Positions 38,801-44,974 are shown, counted from the first letter of the stretch. The stretch: 64,000 bases of DNA from Zygnema cylindricum (GCA_037447655.1 JBBHKE010001643.1:62001-126000), one strand, 5' to 3'. A program made the numbers and translations. The notes: generated by a model from the letters alone, not told the origin.

Positions 38801-40233
38801 GTCGCAATTGCTTGTTTGACTCGAGCCTTCCATCGGGGTGTGACTTGAACACTCAACGAAGTAATGGCGATTGCGAAGCATTTTGCAATGCAACCCAAGT
38901 AGGAGGGCCTTGCGGGGGAAGCGGTATTTGCTCCAATGGCACGAACGGAATATCACCGACATGTGCATGCAATGACGGATACAACAATCAAGCGAACAAG
39001 TTCGTTTGCGAGTGTATGTTTTCTTTTGGCAAGATGCACTCTAGAAACAAATTTGTTCTCGACACAAATAACAACAAAGTACATGATGATGAGGGACTTG
39101 ACGCATATTAATTATAAATTATTGCAGCTGAAAAAGCTGATGCGTTACTTGATGCAACTGCTCGTGAAGTAAATCTTTGATGTTATTGCCGAATATGAGA
39201 AACAATGTGGTTTCACATTTGCCAATTATTCTCGCCCAAATATTTCAGAATTGTGAAGATTCTTCAGAGGAATACTGACCTTCAGTTGATATTTTGGTTT
39301 TGACTCGTTTTTTATTTAACATTTTTTTATGTGTTTTTATTGTCTGACATCAAAGAGATAGAACGATGGAACATTGTGTAACAGTTTACTTTTTAGGTAA
39401 TCTGTTGCTAGTGGAAACAGATATAGGAAAAAAAAAGTTGTGGTACAAACGAATTTGTCTTTAAAAGTTGATTTTAAAGTGACGTTTTGTTTTCAAACAA
39501 GTTGTCTTGTGATGTTTTATATCTTAACTTACATTGTGCATTGCTTTCTTGTTATGTTTGATTTTTGGGTTTCAGTGTCAAGCCCTCCGCCTCCCAAAAA
39601 ATTGAGTGAGTTCCTTCAGAAGCAGAAAGCCTATAGATCATTGATTGTCCTTCGCTCGCATCATTGGATATAAATTTACTTCTCATTTTGAAATTTACCT
39701 TTTCAAAGGAAAATTTGCCTTTACTAGTTGGCATTTTCATTAAGTATTTTAGGTCAAAACATCATTCGACAAAACTGCTTTTTATTCACAAGCTTGTTTT
39801 GTACATTCATTTTTTTTGGTAAAAAACGAGTCATTTTACAAGTCATTCTATCTTGAAAAGTTGGCGGTTTTTGTCCACAAGTGTTCTATTTTGTGTCTTT
39901 TTAAATGCCTTCTTTAGAACATTTTGTATTTTGATAAATGAATCATTTTTTAAACATTATTCACGATTTCTTACAGGAGGTCGACATCCTCCAGGCGTTG
40001 GGAAACACCCTCCGGGAGTTGGGAAACGTCCTCCCAAAGTTGGAAAACATCCTCCGGGAGTTGGGAAACATCCTCCGGGAGTTGGGAAACATCCTCTCGG
40101 AGTTGGAAAACATCCTCTAGGAGTTGGAAAACATCCTCCGGGAGTTGGGAAACATCCTCGCGGAGTTGGAAAACACTCTCCGGGAGTTGGGAAACATCCT
40201 CCCGGAGTTGGAAAGCATTCTTACGATCAATAG
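5778..40233 (+). CDS. Gene 1: secreted LRR / EGF-like / PPGVGKH-repeat wall-type protein (16 exons)
   Basis: Reconstructed exons: 5778-5874, 5987-6098, 9838-9909, 13208-13279, 16517-16588, 16881-16952, 19030-19101, 29267-29338, 30896-30967, 32664-32735, 34424-34495, 35177-35248, 38730-39013, 39128-39163, 39576-39605 and 39977-40233. Each junction is GT..AG and every phase matches, giving 1536 nt and 511 residues with no internal stop. Domain order is signal peptide (about 1-22), LRR cap with paired Cys, ten 24-residue LRRs (about 70-310), a Cys-rich EGF-like domain, SPPPPKK, then eleven heptads. LRRs bind ligands outside the cell, and Pro-rich tails anchor proteins such as LRR-extensins in the wall. 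That role is inferred here. No membrane segment or kinase domain is seen. The ten LRR exons are all phase 2-2, so any can be skipped without a frameshift. A missed extra exon in the giant introns remains possible. Confidence 0.8.
5987..6098 (+). CDS. Gene 1 exon 2: LRR N-terminal cap
   Basis: Codes SALEAVKAAVVNQGNLPEIK and then a CDGGYYICDDSGRVNQL segment. That is the usual plant LRR cap: ALxAVKAA helix, two Cys, then SGRVxxL leading into the first repeat. It ends in phase 2 before GTGAGT, matching all following LRR exons. The acceptor was chosen at CCACAG because upstream AGs read into a stop. The bases just upstream (GATGACTGC) would also code a cap-like DDC, so the true exon start may differ. 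Confidence 0.7.
6124..6511 (+). repeat. Tandem repeat of about 105 bp in intron 2
   Basis: Four successive copies, beginning near 6124, 6234, 6338 and 6440, share ATTGCATACTTTATTC and AAATTCTCAGTTTTGATT blocks. Copies 1 and 2 are nearly identical, while 3 and 4 carry small deletions. Non-coding. Confidence 0.8.
6735..8350 (+). repeat. Degenerate TTTAGGG-like intronic sequence
   Basis: About 1.6 kb of G/T-rich sequence dominated by variants of TTTTTAGGGTTT, with clusters near 6735-6800, 7360-7400, 7660-7740 and 7990-8020. The plant telomere unit is TTTAGGG, so this resembles a decayed interstitial telomeric block inside intron 2. No coding frame is recognised. Confidence 0.55.
8351..9837 (+). 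other. Rest of intron 2, no gene seen
   Basis: Mostly AT-rich sequence, turning purine-rich from about 9400. An open stretch at 8759-9079 has no domain and a composition driven by T runs, so it is not called. A run of nine Gs lies just before the acceptor CAG at 9835-9837. Confidence 0.5.
9838..9909 (+). CDS. Gene 1 exon 3: LRR 1
   Basis: A 72-nt phase-2 exon between TTCAG and GTGAGT coding FIGGLGLLGTIAAEIGNLTR and LTIL. It is the most divergent of the LRR exons and matches the usual first plant repeat (GLxGTIPxEIGNLTxLxxL), with the first Pro replaced by Ala. Confidence 0.85.
10050..12112 (+). repeat. GAGGGA-type polypurine tract, intron 3
   Basis: About 2 kb of almost pure A/G on the plus strand, built on GAGAGGGAGAGG and GGGAGTGGGAGA variants. 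It produces long Pro/Ser/Leu-rich frames on the minus strand and Gly/Arg/Glu-rich ones on the plus strand, which are composition artefacts. The strand is the sense strand of gene 1. Confidence 0.95.
12113..13090 (+). repeat. AAT-rich tract, intron 3
   Basis: About 1 kb of AATAATAAAT-like degenerate trinucleotide repeat with A excess on the plus strand. Non-coding. Confidence 0.85.
13151..13207 (+). promoter_or_regulatory. Conserved G-rich box before LRR exon 4 (nine copies in gene 1)
   Basis: A block TTTGGGGGGGTGGGTGCTGG, then GGGGTGTGAATGTTCGGTGT and CACAG, immediately precedes the exon. Close copies end at 16516, 16880, 19029, 29266, 30895, 32663, 34423 and 35176. It occupies the place where a polypyrimidine tract is expected. 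Shared descent of exon and flank is clear, and a splicing role is inference. Confidence 0.7.
13208..13279 (+). CDS. Gene 1 exon 4: LRR 2
   Basis: A 72-nt phase-2 exon coding SLQDNQLSGSIPSSIGQLAS and LNN, flanked by CACAG and GTAAGT. This is the prototype of the family NQLSGSIPSSIGQL. Confidence 0.9.
13310..15000 (+). repeat. GAGGGA-type polypurine tract, intron 4
   Basis: About 1.7 kb of A/G with GAGAGGGAGAGGG hexamer texture on the sense strand of gene 1. Apparent frames in both directions are low-complexity shadows. Confidence 0.95.
15000..16400 (+). repeat. AAT-rich tract with a short GA island, intron 4
   Basis: AATAATAAAT-type sequence interrupted at 15255-15383 by a GAGGGAGAGCG island. 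A excess lies on the plus strand throughout. No gene seen. Confidence 0.85.
16517..16588 (+). CDS. Gene 1 exon 5: LRR 3
   Basis: A 72-nt phase-2 exon coding YLFNNQLSGSIPSSIGQLAS and LYQ. At DNA level it is almost identical to exon 4 over its core, pointing to recent duplication or conversion. Confidence 0.9.
16620..16733 (+). repeat. Short GA tract, intron 5
   Basis: About 110 bp of GGGAGGGGGAGA sequence inside an intron of only 292 nt, again purine on the sense strand. Confidence 0.9.
16881..16952 (+). CDS. Gene 1 exon 6: LRR 4
   Basis: A 72-nt phase-2 exon coding FLFANQLSGNIPSSIGQLSS and LQF, with acceptor TATAG and donor GTGAGA. It lies 292 nt after exon 5, the shortest spacing of the LRR exons. 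Confidence 0.88.
16953..17814 (+). other. Intron 6, first part: AT-rich then GATG-rich DNA
   Basis: 17040-17400 is AAT-type repeat. 17455-17765 is a G/C-richer stretch full of CGATGATG and GCCGATGA words, unlike the rest of the intron. No coding domain is recognised in either strand. Confidence 0.6.
17815..18335 (+). repeat. GA-rich polypurine tract, intron 6
   Basis: About 520 bp of GGAGGAGGAAGAG and GAGGGAGAGGG texture on the sense strand, followed by AAT-type repeat to about 18870. Confidence 0.93.
19030..19101 (+). CDS. Gene 1 exon 7: LRR 5
   Basis: A 72-nt phase-2 exon coding HLYDNQLSGSIPSSIGQMTS and LLE, between TTTCACAG and GTAAGT. Confidence 0.9.
19127..19199 (+). pseudogene. Relic LRR exon
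   Basis: Just 25 nt after exon 7, a stretch resembles an LRR exon: TTCAACCATTTGAGTTGAAG, then ATCATCCATCGATCAATTGA and CATCCCT. In the matching frame it reads NHLS, a TGA stop, then SIDQLTSL. The acceptor AG is also misplaced by one or two bases, so the copy is dead and lies in intron 7. Confidence 0.65.
19200..20011 (+). repeat. GA-rich tracts left of copia element 3
   Basis: Two purine blocks, 19200-19372 and 19733-20011, lie either side of about 360 bp of ordinary sequence. The second block is cut by the copia insertion and appears to continue at 25771. Confidence 0.85.
20012..20884 (-). repeat. 3' LTR of copia element 3
   Basis: Aligns along its length with 24908-25770. Shared blocks include AAAATTCACAAAAGCTATTA / AACTTCACAAAAGTTTTCAA and AGTCCTTAAGTTCC. 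It is clearly diverged from its partner, so the element is old. Confidence 0.75.
21013..21231 (-). pseudogene. Copia element 3 RNase H fragment
   Basis: The minus strand codes GVKEIICLKAFLQELGHMQK, then ILFYDNQAVIAVA, and NPRHHFKNKHIKIRLTLVRG after a short duplicated insert. This is the usual copia RNase H end (DNQxAIxLA...HxRxKHIDIRxHFVR). Upstream, 21240-21300 reads on in the same family (TVEAEF-like). Confidence 0.8.
21300..21545 (-). repeat. Purine tract of opposite polarity inside copia element 3
   Basis: About 240 bp of CTCTCCCTCTTCC-type sequence on the plus strand, so GAGGGA on the minus strand. It interrupts the RNase H coding region between the RT-side fragment near 21560-21730 and the fragment ending at 21231. 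Confidence 0.9.
21546..22727 (-). pseudogene. Copia element 3 reverse transcriptase remnants
   Basis: 22727-22485 codes EPLTYKKALECNEGDRWKKA and INDEMTSI, the usual start of copia RT. 22042-22053 codes the catalytic YIDD, within an ILYIAVYIDDLMIF context. 21730-21546 carries the RT to RNase H connection. Stops and frameshifts separate the pieces. Confidence 0.8.
23100..23620 (-). pseudogene. Copia element 3 integrase remnant
   Basis: The minus strand codes MPFPKTDSTRDDTILIEYTW followed by DVWRPTKKKSISGKTYMLLN and TDDWSTYT. This is the copia integrase signature (PF....R....VHxDxWGP, DDxSRxT). The first catalytic Asp lies in WDVW and the second is not confidently placed. The frame is broken downstream. 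Confidence 0.75.
24123..24480 (-). pseudogene. Copia element 3 gag zinc knuckle and protease start
   Basis: Codes CFLCSKIGQWKSKCLF, a CCHC knuckle with His changed to Gln, and further on WIMDVGA, the copia protease WIxDSGA site with Ser changed to Val. Both changes suggest loss of function. Confidence 0.75.
24908..25770 (-). repeat. 5' LTR of copia element 3
   Basis: Partner of 20012-20884. Next to its inner edge, at 24894-24906, the minus strand reads GTTGTGGGCCTAC, the candidate primer binding site. It resembles the GTTATGGGCCCA at the same place in copia element 2. Confidence 0.75.
25771..27165 (+). repeat. GA/GC-rich polypurine tract, intron 7
   Basis: About 1.4 kb of GAGGGGGAGGG, GAGGGCGAGGG and GAGAGGGAG texture on the sense strand, directly abutting the copia 3 LTR. 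Very long Pro/Leu/Ser frames on the minus strand are composition shadows. Confidence 0.95.
27166..29130 (+). repeat. AAT-rich tract, intron 7
   Basis: About 2 kb of AATAATAAATAATAAT-like degenerate repeat with A excess on the plus strand. No gene seen. Confidence 0.9.
29267..29338 (+). CDS. Gene 1 exon 8: LRR 6
   Basis: A 72-nt phase-2 exon coding CLYNNQLSGSIPSSIGDLIS and LSY, between GTCACAG and GTAAGA. It follows a 10.2-kb intron, yet its sequence is as close to exon 4 as exon 7 is. Confidence 0.9.
29400..30790 (+). repeat. AAT-rich tract with a 25-bp GA island, intron 8
   Basis: Degenerate AATAATAAA repeat over most of intron 8, with a tiny GGGAGGGGGAGGG island at 30688-30712. No gene seen. 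Confidence 0.85.
30896..30967 (+). CDS. Gene 1 exon 9: LRR 7
   Basis: A 72-nt phase-2 exon coding DLHGNMLSGSIPSSIVQMTS and LHY, between ATCACAG and GTAAGA. Gly of the IGQ motif is changed to Val, so the repeat is slightly degenerate. Confidence 0.88.
31180..31410 (+). repeat. Intron block family (GATAGGCCTATTGAGGCGG type), first copy
   Basis: A roughly 200-bp block around the words TCTGATAAGCCTGTTGAGA, AAGTGGAAAATGAAGGC and AGTGGAGTCTATAGAGTGCT. It recurs at about 31600-31810, 32960-33130, 33530-33740, 34725-34920, 35450-35655 and weakly at 36160-36330. The block travels with the LRR exons 9-12, showing that exon plus flanking intron was duplicated. Confidence 0.75.
31603..32260 (+). repeat. 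Intron 9 segment duplicated at about 33530-34020
   Basis: TGATGTTACCATTGAAGCCC and CGGATGGTTATGGCGTGCTC, then the GAGGGCGAGGGCGAAAGCGA tract and AATAAGAAATAATAATA, occur here and again from 33533 with few differences. This is the youngest-looking duplication in the gene. Confidence 0.8.
32664..32735 (+). CDS. Gene 1 exon 10: LRR 8
   Basis: A 72-nt phase-2 exon coding YLHENQLSGSISPSISQLTS and LYL, with acceptor TCGAAG, weaker than the CACAG of its sisters, and donor GTAAGA. Pro and Gly of the IPxxIG core are replaced (SISPSIS), a change shared with exon 11. Confidence 0.82.
33165..33475 (+). repeat. GA-rich tract, intron 10
   Basis: About 310 bp of GAGAGGGAG and GAGGGCGAGGG texture. A second island lies at 33763-33825. 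Purine is on the sense strand. Confidence 0.9.
34424..34495 (+). CDS. Gene 1 exon 11: LRR 9
   Basis: A 72-nt phase-2 exon coding YLHDNQLSGSISPFISQVTS and LYV, with acceptor TCGCAG and donor GTAAGA. It is a close sister of exon 10, and the surrounding introns match too. Confidence 0.87.
35177..35248 (+). CDS. Gene 1 exon 12: LRR 10
   Basis: A 72-nt phase-2 exon coding DLSNNQLTGSIPSSINQVTS and LVW, with acceptor TCGCAG and donor GTAAGA. The 681-nt intron before it is the only large one without a purine tract. Confidence 0.88.
35640..38340 (+). repeat. Intron 12: AAT-type tracts around a GA tract
   Basis: AAT-type sequence at 35640-36150, 36420-36850 and 37430-38340 surrounds a GAGAGGGAGAGGG tract at 36860-37425. 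All have purine excess on the plus strand. No gene seen. Confidence 0.85.
38730..39013 (+). CDS. Gene 1 exon 13: last half-LRR and Cys-rich EGF-like domain
   Basis: Begins NISGNYFTGPIF, the first half of an LRR, then a Cys-rich module with PSCAELSRNC, DCEAFCNATQVGGPCGGSGI, and CACNDGYNNQANKFVCE. The last part (CGGxGxC...CxCxxGY...C) is EGF-like. A paralogous domain with the same DCExFCNxTQ core is coded at 56871-57217. The donor GTATGT at 39014 was chosen over GTGTAT four bases earlier because phase 1 then fits the next exon. The domain is extracellular and its disulphide pairing is unknown. Confidence 0.85.
39128..39163 (+). CDS. Gene 1 exon 14: short linker exon
   Basis: A 36-nt phase 1-1 exon between TTGCAG and GTGAAG coding SEKADALLDATA. 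The donor was chosen because it keeps the frame into exon 15. The alternative GTAAAT five bases on would break it. Confidence 0.55.
39576..39605 (+). CDS. Gene 1 exon 15: SPPPP linker
   Basis: A 30-nt phase 1-1 exon between GGTTTCAG and the strong donor GTGAGT, coding SSPPPPKKL. SPPPP is the extensin glycosylation motif. If the donor were not used, the frame would continue to a stop at about 39671. Confidence 0.65.
   Translation, partial: CQALRLPKN
39977..40233 (+). CDS. Gene 1 exon 16: eleven HPPGVGK heptads and stop
   Basis: After TTTCTTACAG the frame reads RGR, then eleven heptads: HPPGVGK with variants RPPKVGK, HPLGVGK, HPRGVGK and HSPGVGK, ending HSYDQ and TAG. The DNA is a 21-bp tandem repeat (CCTCCGGGAGTTGGGAAACA type). 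Most changes hit the second and third heptad positions, while VGK is invariant, which suggests selection. Regular Pro, Lys and His suggest a basic rod able to bind pectin or cross-link in walls. That is inference. Confidence 0.8.
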
Positions 40234-40243
40234 GAGAAAACCT

Positions 40244-40676
40244 TGTTAGACACATTGTGAACTGGCGTCTCAGTTCTGTTGAGCGCTGTAATAAATTTAA
40301 TTAGTTTGCGTGTGTTTTATACTTTGTGTTGCGTGGTAGTTTAGTTATAGTTTTGTTTGGTTTGGATTTGCGTGCGTAGTACTTTGTATTTGTACAGCGA
40401 TTCATGTTTCGTTTGGTGCAGCATACTTTATGTTTGTTTCTTGTTTGATTGATTCGCTCGAGTACTTTTGTACGACATGCGATTATGTAGTACTTTTTTT
40501 CGTTTTTGTGAGATTATTTAGGACTAGGTCGTTTTCGTGAGAGTTTATCTTTTGTAAGAGGGAAAAACTTTTGGTGAAATATATTTGTCTTTTGCTGGAG
40601 TGCTCTCTTTTTCTCATCTTCGCTTCCGCATATTTTTTTGTTCTTTCTTCTACCATCTTGTTTATCGATCCTTACA
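40244..40676 (+). repeat. 5' LTR of copia element 1
   Basis: 433 bp. The last 150 bp (ATTTGTCTTTTGCTGGAGTG to CTTACA) match the 3' LTR closely. The middle of about 245 bp is absent from the 3' copy. Confidence 0.9.
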
Positions 40677-40727
40677 TTTGGTATTGGAGCTAGTGTGCTC
40701 CATTAAGACTTTTCAAGGTGGCAAGTC

Positions 40728-41822
40728 TTGACCCGATGGGGGGAAAAAAGAAGAAGTCTACTTCCACACCTTTTCCTATCGTGGCCCCAAATCCGGATCC
40801 ACCGGATTTGCCAAATCTATACGATTCGAGATCTGTGCGATTCTTCTCCAGATCATTTTTTTTCAGATCAGAGTGTTAAAGACTTCGGCGTAGGAGTGGC
40901 TACTTTTGATGTGGCTTCTCCCTCCAACTCACTTCCATAAGGAGAGGAAGAGAAAAAAGAAGGGGTAGTGTTAATTGAAGATCGCCTCAATGAATTGTTT
41001 GATGACTTTCTAACACTCGTAGATCATCGAATTTCAGATGCCAATCGAACAGGGAAGTTTAAGGAGGAGGACGATCCAATCTTGAATTCTTTAGAGGTGG
41101 CTTCGGATGGAGGGGTCGAGAATGACGATGCATTAAGGGAGATTCTCCGCAAAGGGAAATTTGTGATTGAGAAAGACTCGGATCTAGATTATGAATCTGA
41201 TGATGAGTTACAGATCCTTTCGATGCCGAGGAAGATCGTCCTTTTCAATGGATCTAACTACCAAATTTGAAAGAAATACATCAAAGCATAACTTATACTT
41301 CGTCATCTTTGGAAGATCATGAATGGGTAAGAGAAAATGAAAACAAATGAATCGAAAGCTCGCTGCCTTTGAAAGAAGAAAAATCTTGCTGCCATCACCA
41401 GTCTCATGCAATCATGCACCTCTTCGGTGCACGATCATTTCCTTATTCGAGATACGGCGCACGATTGTTTGAAGGCTCTTGAAGGCCAATTTGAAAAAAG
41501 CCTTCAAAACAAAGGCCAATAAGCCTACACAGATTTAATCCAATTTAGGACAAAATCCAATGCAACAATTGATGATGCAATCAAGAGATATAACATCATT
41601 GTGGAGCAGCTCTCAAATAATGGCCAAATTATTATCAAAAAGGATAAGGTGATCAAACTTATCAATGCTTTACCCGACAACTTTACCTATCTCAAGAAAC
41701 TTCTTTGGGCGCAAACAAATCCGAGCTACGAATTCATTGTGAATTATCTCAAGACCACCGAAAGAAATCGTCGTCCACCTAAGGCCTTAGCCTTTAGTGG
41801 ATCTCTCAACGCAACTTCTTAA
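40728..41822 (+). pseudogene. Copia element 1 gag
   Basis: Open pieces in changing frames. 40968-41270 codes NELFDDFLTLVDHRISDANR and ends LFNGSNYQI at a stop where copia gag normally has LxGxNYxxW. 41601-41822 codes a UBN2-type gag segment (KVIKLINALPDNFTYLKKLL). Several stops separate them, so the protein is not made intact. Confidence 0.75.
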
Positions 41823-41924
41823 TAACCCTCGGATCCAAATTTTCTCCTTGGAGGAAAAGGGGGAAGGGGAAGAGGTGGTTCAAGAGGAAAGCGGAGAAGC
41901 ACCGTAAGGAGGGGAAACTTTCTT

Positions 41925-43010
41925 GGCCAACCTCATTTCCAAGATCAGTCTATTGTTACATGTTACATGCTTCAGATGTAACAAGGTCGGTCATATGTTT
42001 TCCTCTTGCCCAAACAAAGAGAAGCAATTCACTATTGCGGGAATTGGGGACATGTTAGTCCTCAATGTTACGCGAAATTTGATATGGGCGACGGCCGCGG
42101 CGACAGCAGCAATAGATTTGGTGGACGCGGTGGTGGCAGCTTTGGAGGTGGTGGACGAGGAGGACGTGGCGACCAATCCGGCAGCCATGGCCACTTTATT
42201 GGTGAAAGAGAAAACAACGAATGGGATGACGACCAAACCTTTCTTAAGTGTCACGAACAATTTGTCGTACGTTGAAACGCAAAACAACAAAGAGTGGATC
42301 ATTGCACCGGCGCGTCGCATCATGTTTGTACCGACGCCACACACTTCAACATAATGTGATCGTTAAAACGGTTTTCATCGCCGGCTGTTATGAAAACGTC
42401 CAAAATCTTGCCGTACCAATGATGGTATCATTGTAGAGATTGCCGAAATCAAAGGAGATCTGATGATGGCCAACCTCATTTCGAAGATCAGTCTATTCTT
42501 ACATGTTACATGCTTCAGATGTAACAAGGTCGGTCATATGTCTTCCTCTTGCCCAAACAAAGAGAAACAATTCACTATTGCGGGAATTGGGGACATGTTA
42601 GTCCTCAATGTTACGCCAAATTTGATAGGGGCGACGGCCGCGGCGACACTAGCAAAAGATTTGGTGGACGTGGTGGTGAAAGCTTTGGAGGTGGTGGACG
42701 AGGAGGACGTGGCGACCAATCCGGCAGCCATGGCCACTTTATTGGTGAAAGAGAAAACAACGAATGGGATGACGACCAAACCTATCTTAAGTGTCACGAA
42801 CAATTTGTCGTACGTTGAAACGCAAAACGACAAAGAGTGGATCATTGCACCGGCGCGTCGCATCATGTTTGTACAGACGCCACACTTTTCAACGTAATGT
42901 GATCGTTAAAACGGTTTTCATCGCCGGCTGTTATGAAAACGTCCAAAATCTTGTCGTACCAAAGATGGCATCATTGTAGAGATTGCCGAAATCAAAGGAG
43001 ATCCGATGTT
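41925..43010 (+). pseudogene. Copia element 1 zinc-knuckle and protease unit, duplicated in tandem
   Basis: Two copies of 543 nt (about 41925-42467 and 42468-43010). Each codes a CCHC knuckle CFRCNKVGHM..SC, then with a one-base frame change CGNWGHVSPQC with its first Cys lost, a Gly/Arg-rich stretch (FGGRGGGSFGGGGRGG), and a protease site degraded to TGASHHV. 543 is a multiple of three. Both copies carry the same frame breaks. Confidence 0.8.
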
Positions 43011-43049
43011 ATTGCACCATAGAATGTGCCATACGTATTAGAAATATAA

Positions 43050-43910
43050 ACCTACACAGAACCTGAATGTGTGATAAAAGTTGGTTGCACACGCAGATTG
43101 AATATAACTTCGGGTGAAAAAGTCAACCGTTGCTCTTGCTGTAGTAAAAGTTGTCAGGTCAGCAAACCCCATCCAACCAAAGACACTAAATTTCATGCAA
43201 AGCATCATTTTGAAAAAATACACGTAGATCTATGTGGCGATGTCAAATCTGCGAGTTTCGGAGTGAACAGATATATTATGGTTATTGTGGATGATTGCTC
43301 ACCGTTCACTTGGTTTTTATTTCTTAAAAATAAATTCGATGCATCCGCCAGATTTGAGGAGTGGTATGTCATGGTGGAACGATAATGCGTAATTAAATAA
43401 AAGGTTGTCCAATCCAATAACGGCGGGGAGTTCAAAGTATATGATTCGTATTGTAAGCAACGAGGGATCCATCAAGAATTTACGTCTTCTTACTCACCGA
43501 AGTCGAACGGTATCGCTGAACGGAAGAATTGAACTCTTCAAGAAATGGTGCGATCTATGAAATACGGGTTGGGTGGAAAAAATTATTTATGAGGAGATGC
43601 CAACCTAACGGCGAACGACATTTGCAATCGAGGACTTGCCTCCATTTCGGGTGATAAAACTTCTCACGAGCTTTGGTAAGGGCGAAAACCTTCCTTGCAT
43701 CACCTTCGTGTTTGGGGAGGTCAAGCGGCGATTTACATCGAATCTGTGAAACGAAGAGGCAAATTCTCCTCTCGTAGTTGGTCGGGAATTTTTGTCGGGT
43801 GTAGCTCCAAAGGAAGTCTTTACCGTGTATATGATCCAAACGGTCATGCGGTGGAACAGAGTCGTAATGTGAATATTCATGAGGATCTAAAAACTGAAAT
43901 TTCCTGATCT
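43050..43910 (+). pseudogene. Copia element 1 integrase
   Basis: Codes the zinc-binding region (CSCCSKSC), then HFEKIHVDLCGDV with the first catalytic Asp, VDDCSPFTWFLFLKNK, the second site as SNNGGEF (Asp changed to Asn), and SNGIAERKN with the catalytic Glu. The C-terminal part has LRVWG and SGIFVGCSSKG..YRVYDP. Stops at about 43384 and 43529 break it. Confidence 0.85.
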
Positions 43911-44238
43911 GAAAAATTAACTACTAATCATGATTTTCTTGAAGAGAGTGAAATTAAGTTTTTTCCACACCTTGATGACTAAGACTTCAAAATGATGCGG
44001 ATCCCATCGTCAATATAAAGAGGGGGAGAGCTAATTGCGAAATTCACTTGGAATTAGTTAACATTAACGAGATCCGAAGTGAAAATCTCGAATGTCTTTA
44101 GACATTCGTCAATCTAAAAGCTCAAAATCTCCGAGCTTTTTTTTCCACGAGGATGAATCCGAATATTTTCGCGTTGTTATTGAAACGCTCCAAAAAACAA
44201 TCATTGGGAGCCACTAAAACATATATTCGGCTACTTGG

Positions 44239-44700
44239 TTGGTACGATCGAGTACGGATTGGTGTACAAATCCGATCAGGACTCTTTGGAGTGAATTGAT
44301 TACTGTGACACAGATTGAGGAGGAGATTTCGATAGTGGAAAGTCCACGTCACGGTACTCATTTATTTTGGGCGGCGCGGCTTTTTCGTGGAGTTCGCGGT
44401 TACATCCAACGGGTCGCTTTAAGTTCCACCGAGGCCGAATATATGTTAACGTGTCACACTTTGAAAATATCTGTGCGGATTAAGGAGATGCTTGGTGAGT
44501 TGGGGATCACGGTCGGCTGTCTGTCTCAAAATCTTCATCAATAGCATGTGTTCGATGGCGCTTGTGAAAAAATTGGTCTTTCACAAGCGGACAAAGCTTT
44601 GCATCCAGTGGCACTTCTTTCGAGATCTAGTGGTAACGAAGGAGATTGAGTTCTTACATGTGTCGACTATAGAGGAGGCCGCAGATATGTTGACGTAAGC
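44239..44700 (+). pseudogene. Copia element 1 RNase H end
   Basis: Codes YIQRVALSSTEAEYMLTCHT and IKEMLGELGI, the copia RNase H motif (ALSSTEAEYxA), and in another frame VVTKEIEFLHVSTIEEAADM before the 3' LTR (xADxLT motif). Between 43920 and 44240 there is no room for the roughly 700-nt reverse transcriptase, so RT was deleted. Confidence 0.8.
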
Positions 44701-44785
44701 GACGGTCTATGATGTTCTTTTACGGGGTAGACCTAAAATAGGTTTGTTTTTAGTTTAATAAGGGGTTTCACAATGACAAGGGGAA

Positions 44786-44974
44786 TGTTAGATACAATGT
44801 GAAATAGCGTCTCAGTTCTATTGAGCGCCGTCATGTATATCATATATTTATTTATGAGGGGAAATTTCCGGTGAAATACATTTGTCTTTTGCTAGAGTGC
44901 TCTTTTTTTCTCATCTTTGCTTCCGCTTATTCTTTTGTTCCTTTTTTTTACCATCTTGTTTATCGATCCTTACA
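44786..44974 (+). repeat. 3' LTR of copia element 1 (internally deleted)
   Basis: 189 bp, keeping both ends of the 433-bp 5' LTR but lacking the middle of about 245 bp. Followed by AACCT, the target duplication. Confidence 0.88.

Larger units (their letters stand above)
40244..44974 (+). mobile_element. Copia element 1, decayed, just after gene 1 stop codon
   Basis: LTRs 40244-40676 and 44786-44974 both start TGTTAGA and end CTTACA. The 5-bp AACCT occurs at 40239-40243 and 44975-44979, a clean target duplication. The primer binding site TGGTATTGGAGC (40679-40690) resembles the initiator-Met tRNA site of plant copia elements. A purine stretch ACAAGGGGAA precedes the 3' LTR. Interior: gag, duplicated zinc-knuckle and protease unit, integrase, RNase H end. 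No RT is seen. Confidence 0.9.

Noticed and set aside
39577-39673. Gene 1 ending with SSPPPPKKLSEFLQKQKAYR and a stop at about 39671
   Set aside because: A strong GTGAGT donor at 39606 keeps phase 1 into the heptad exon, which has a good acceptor and clear coding constraint.
5778-40233. Gene 1 as an LRR receptor kinase
   Set aside because: The exons run to a stop after the heptads. No transmembrane segment and no kinase motif (GxGxxG, HRD, DFG) was seen on the plus strand before the copia insertion.
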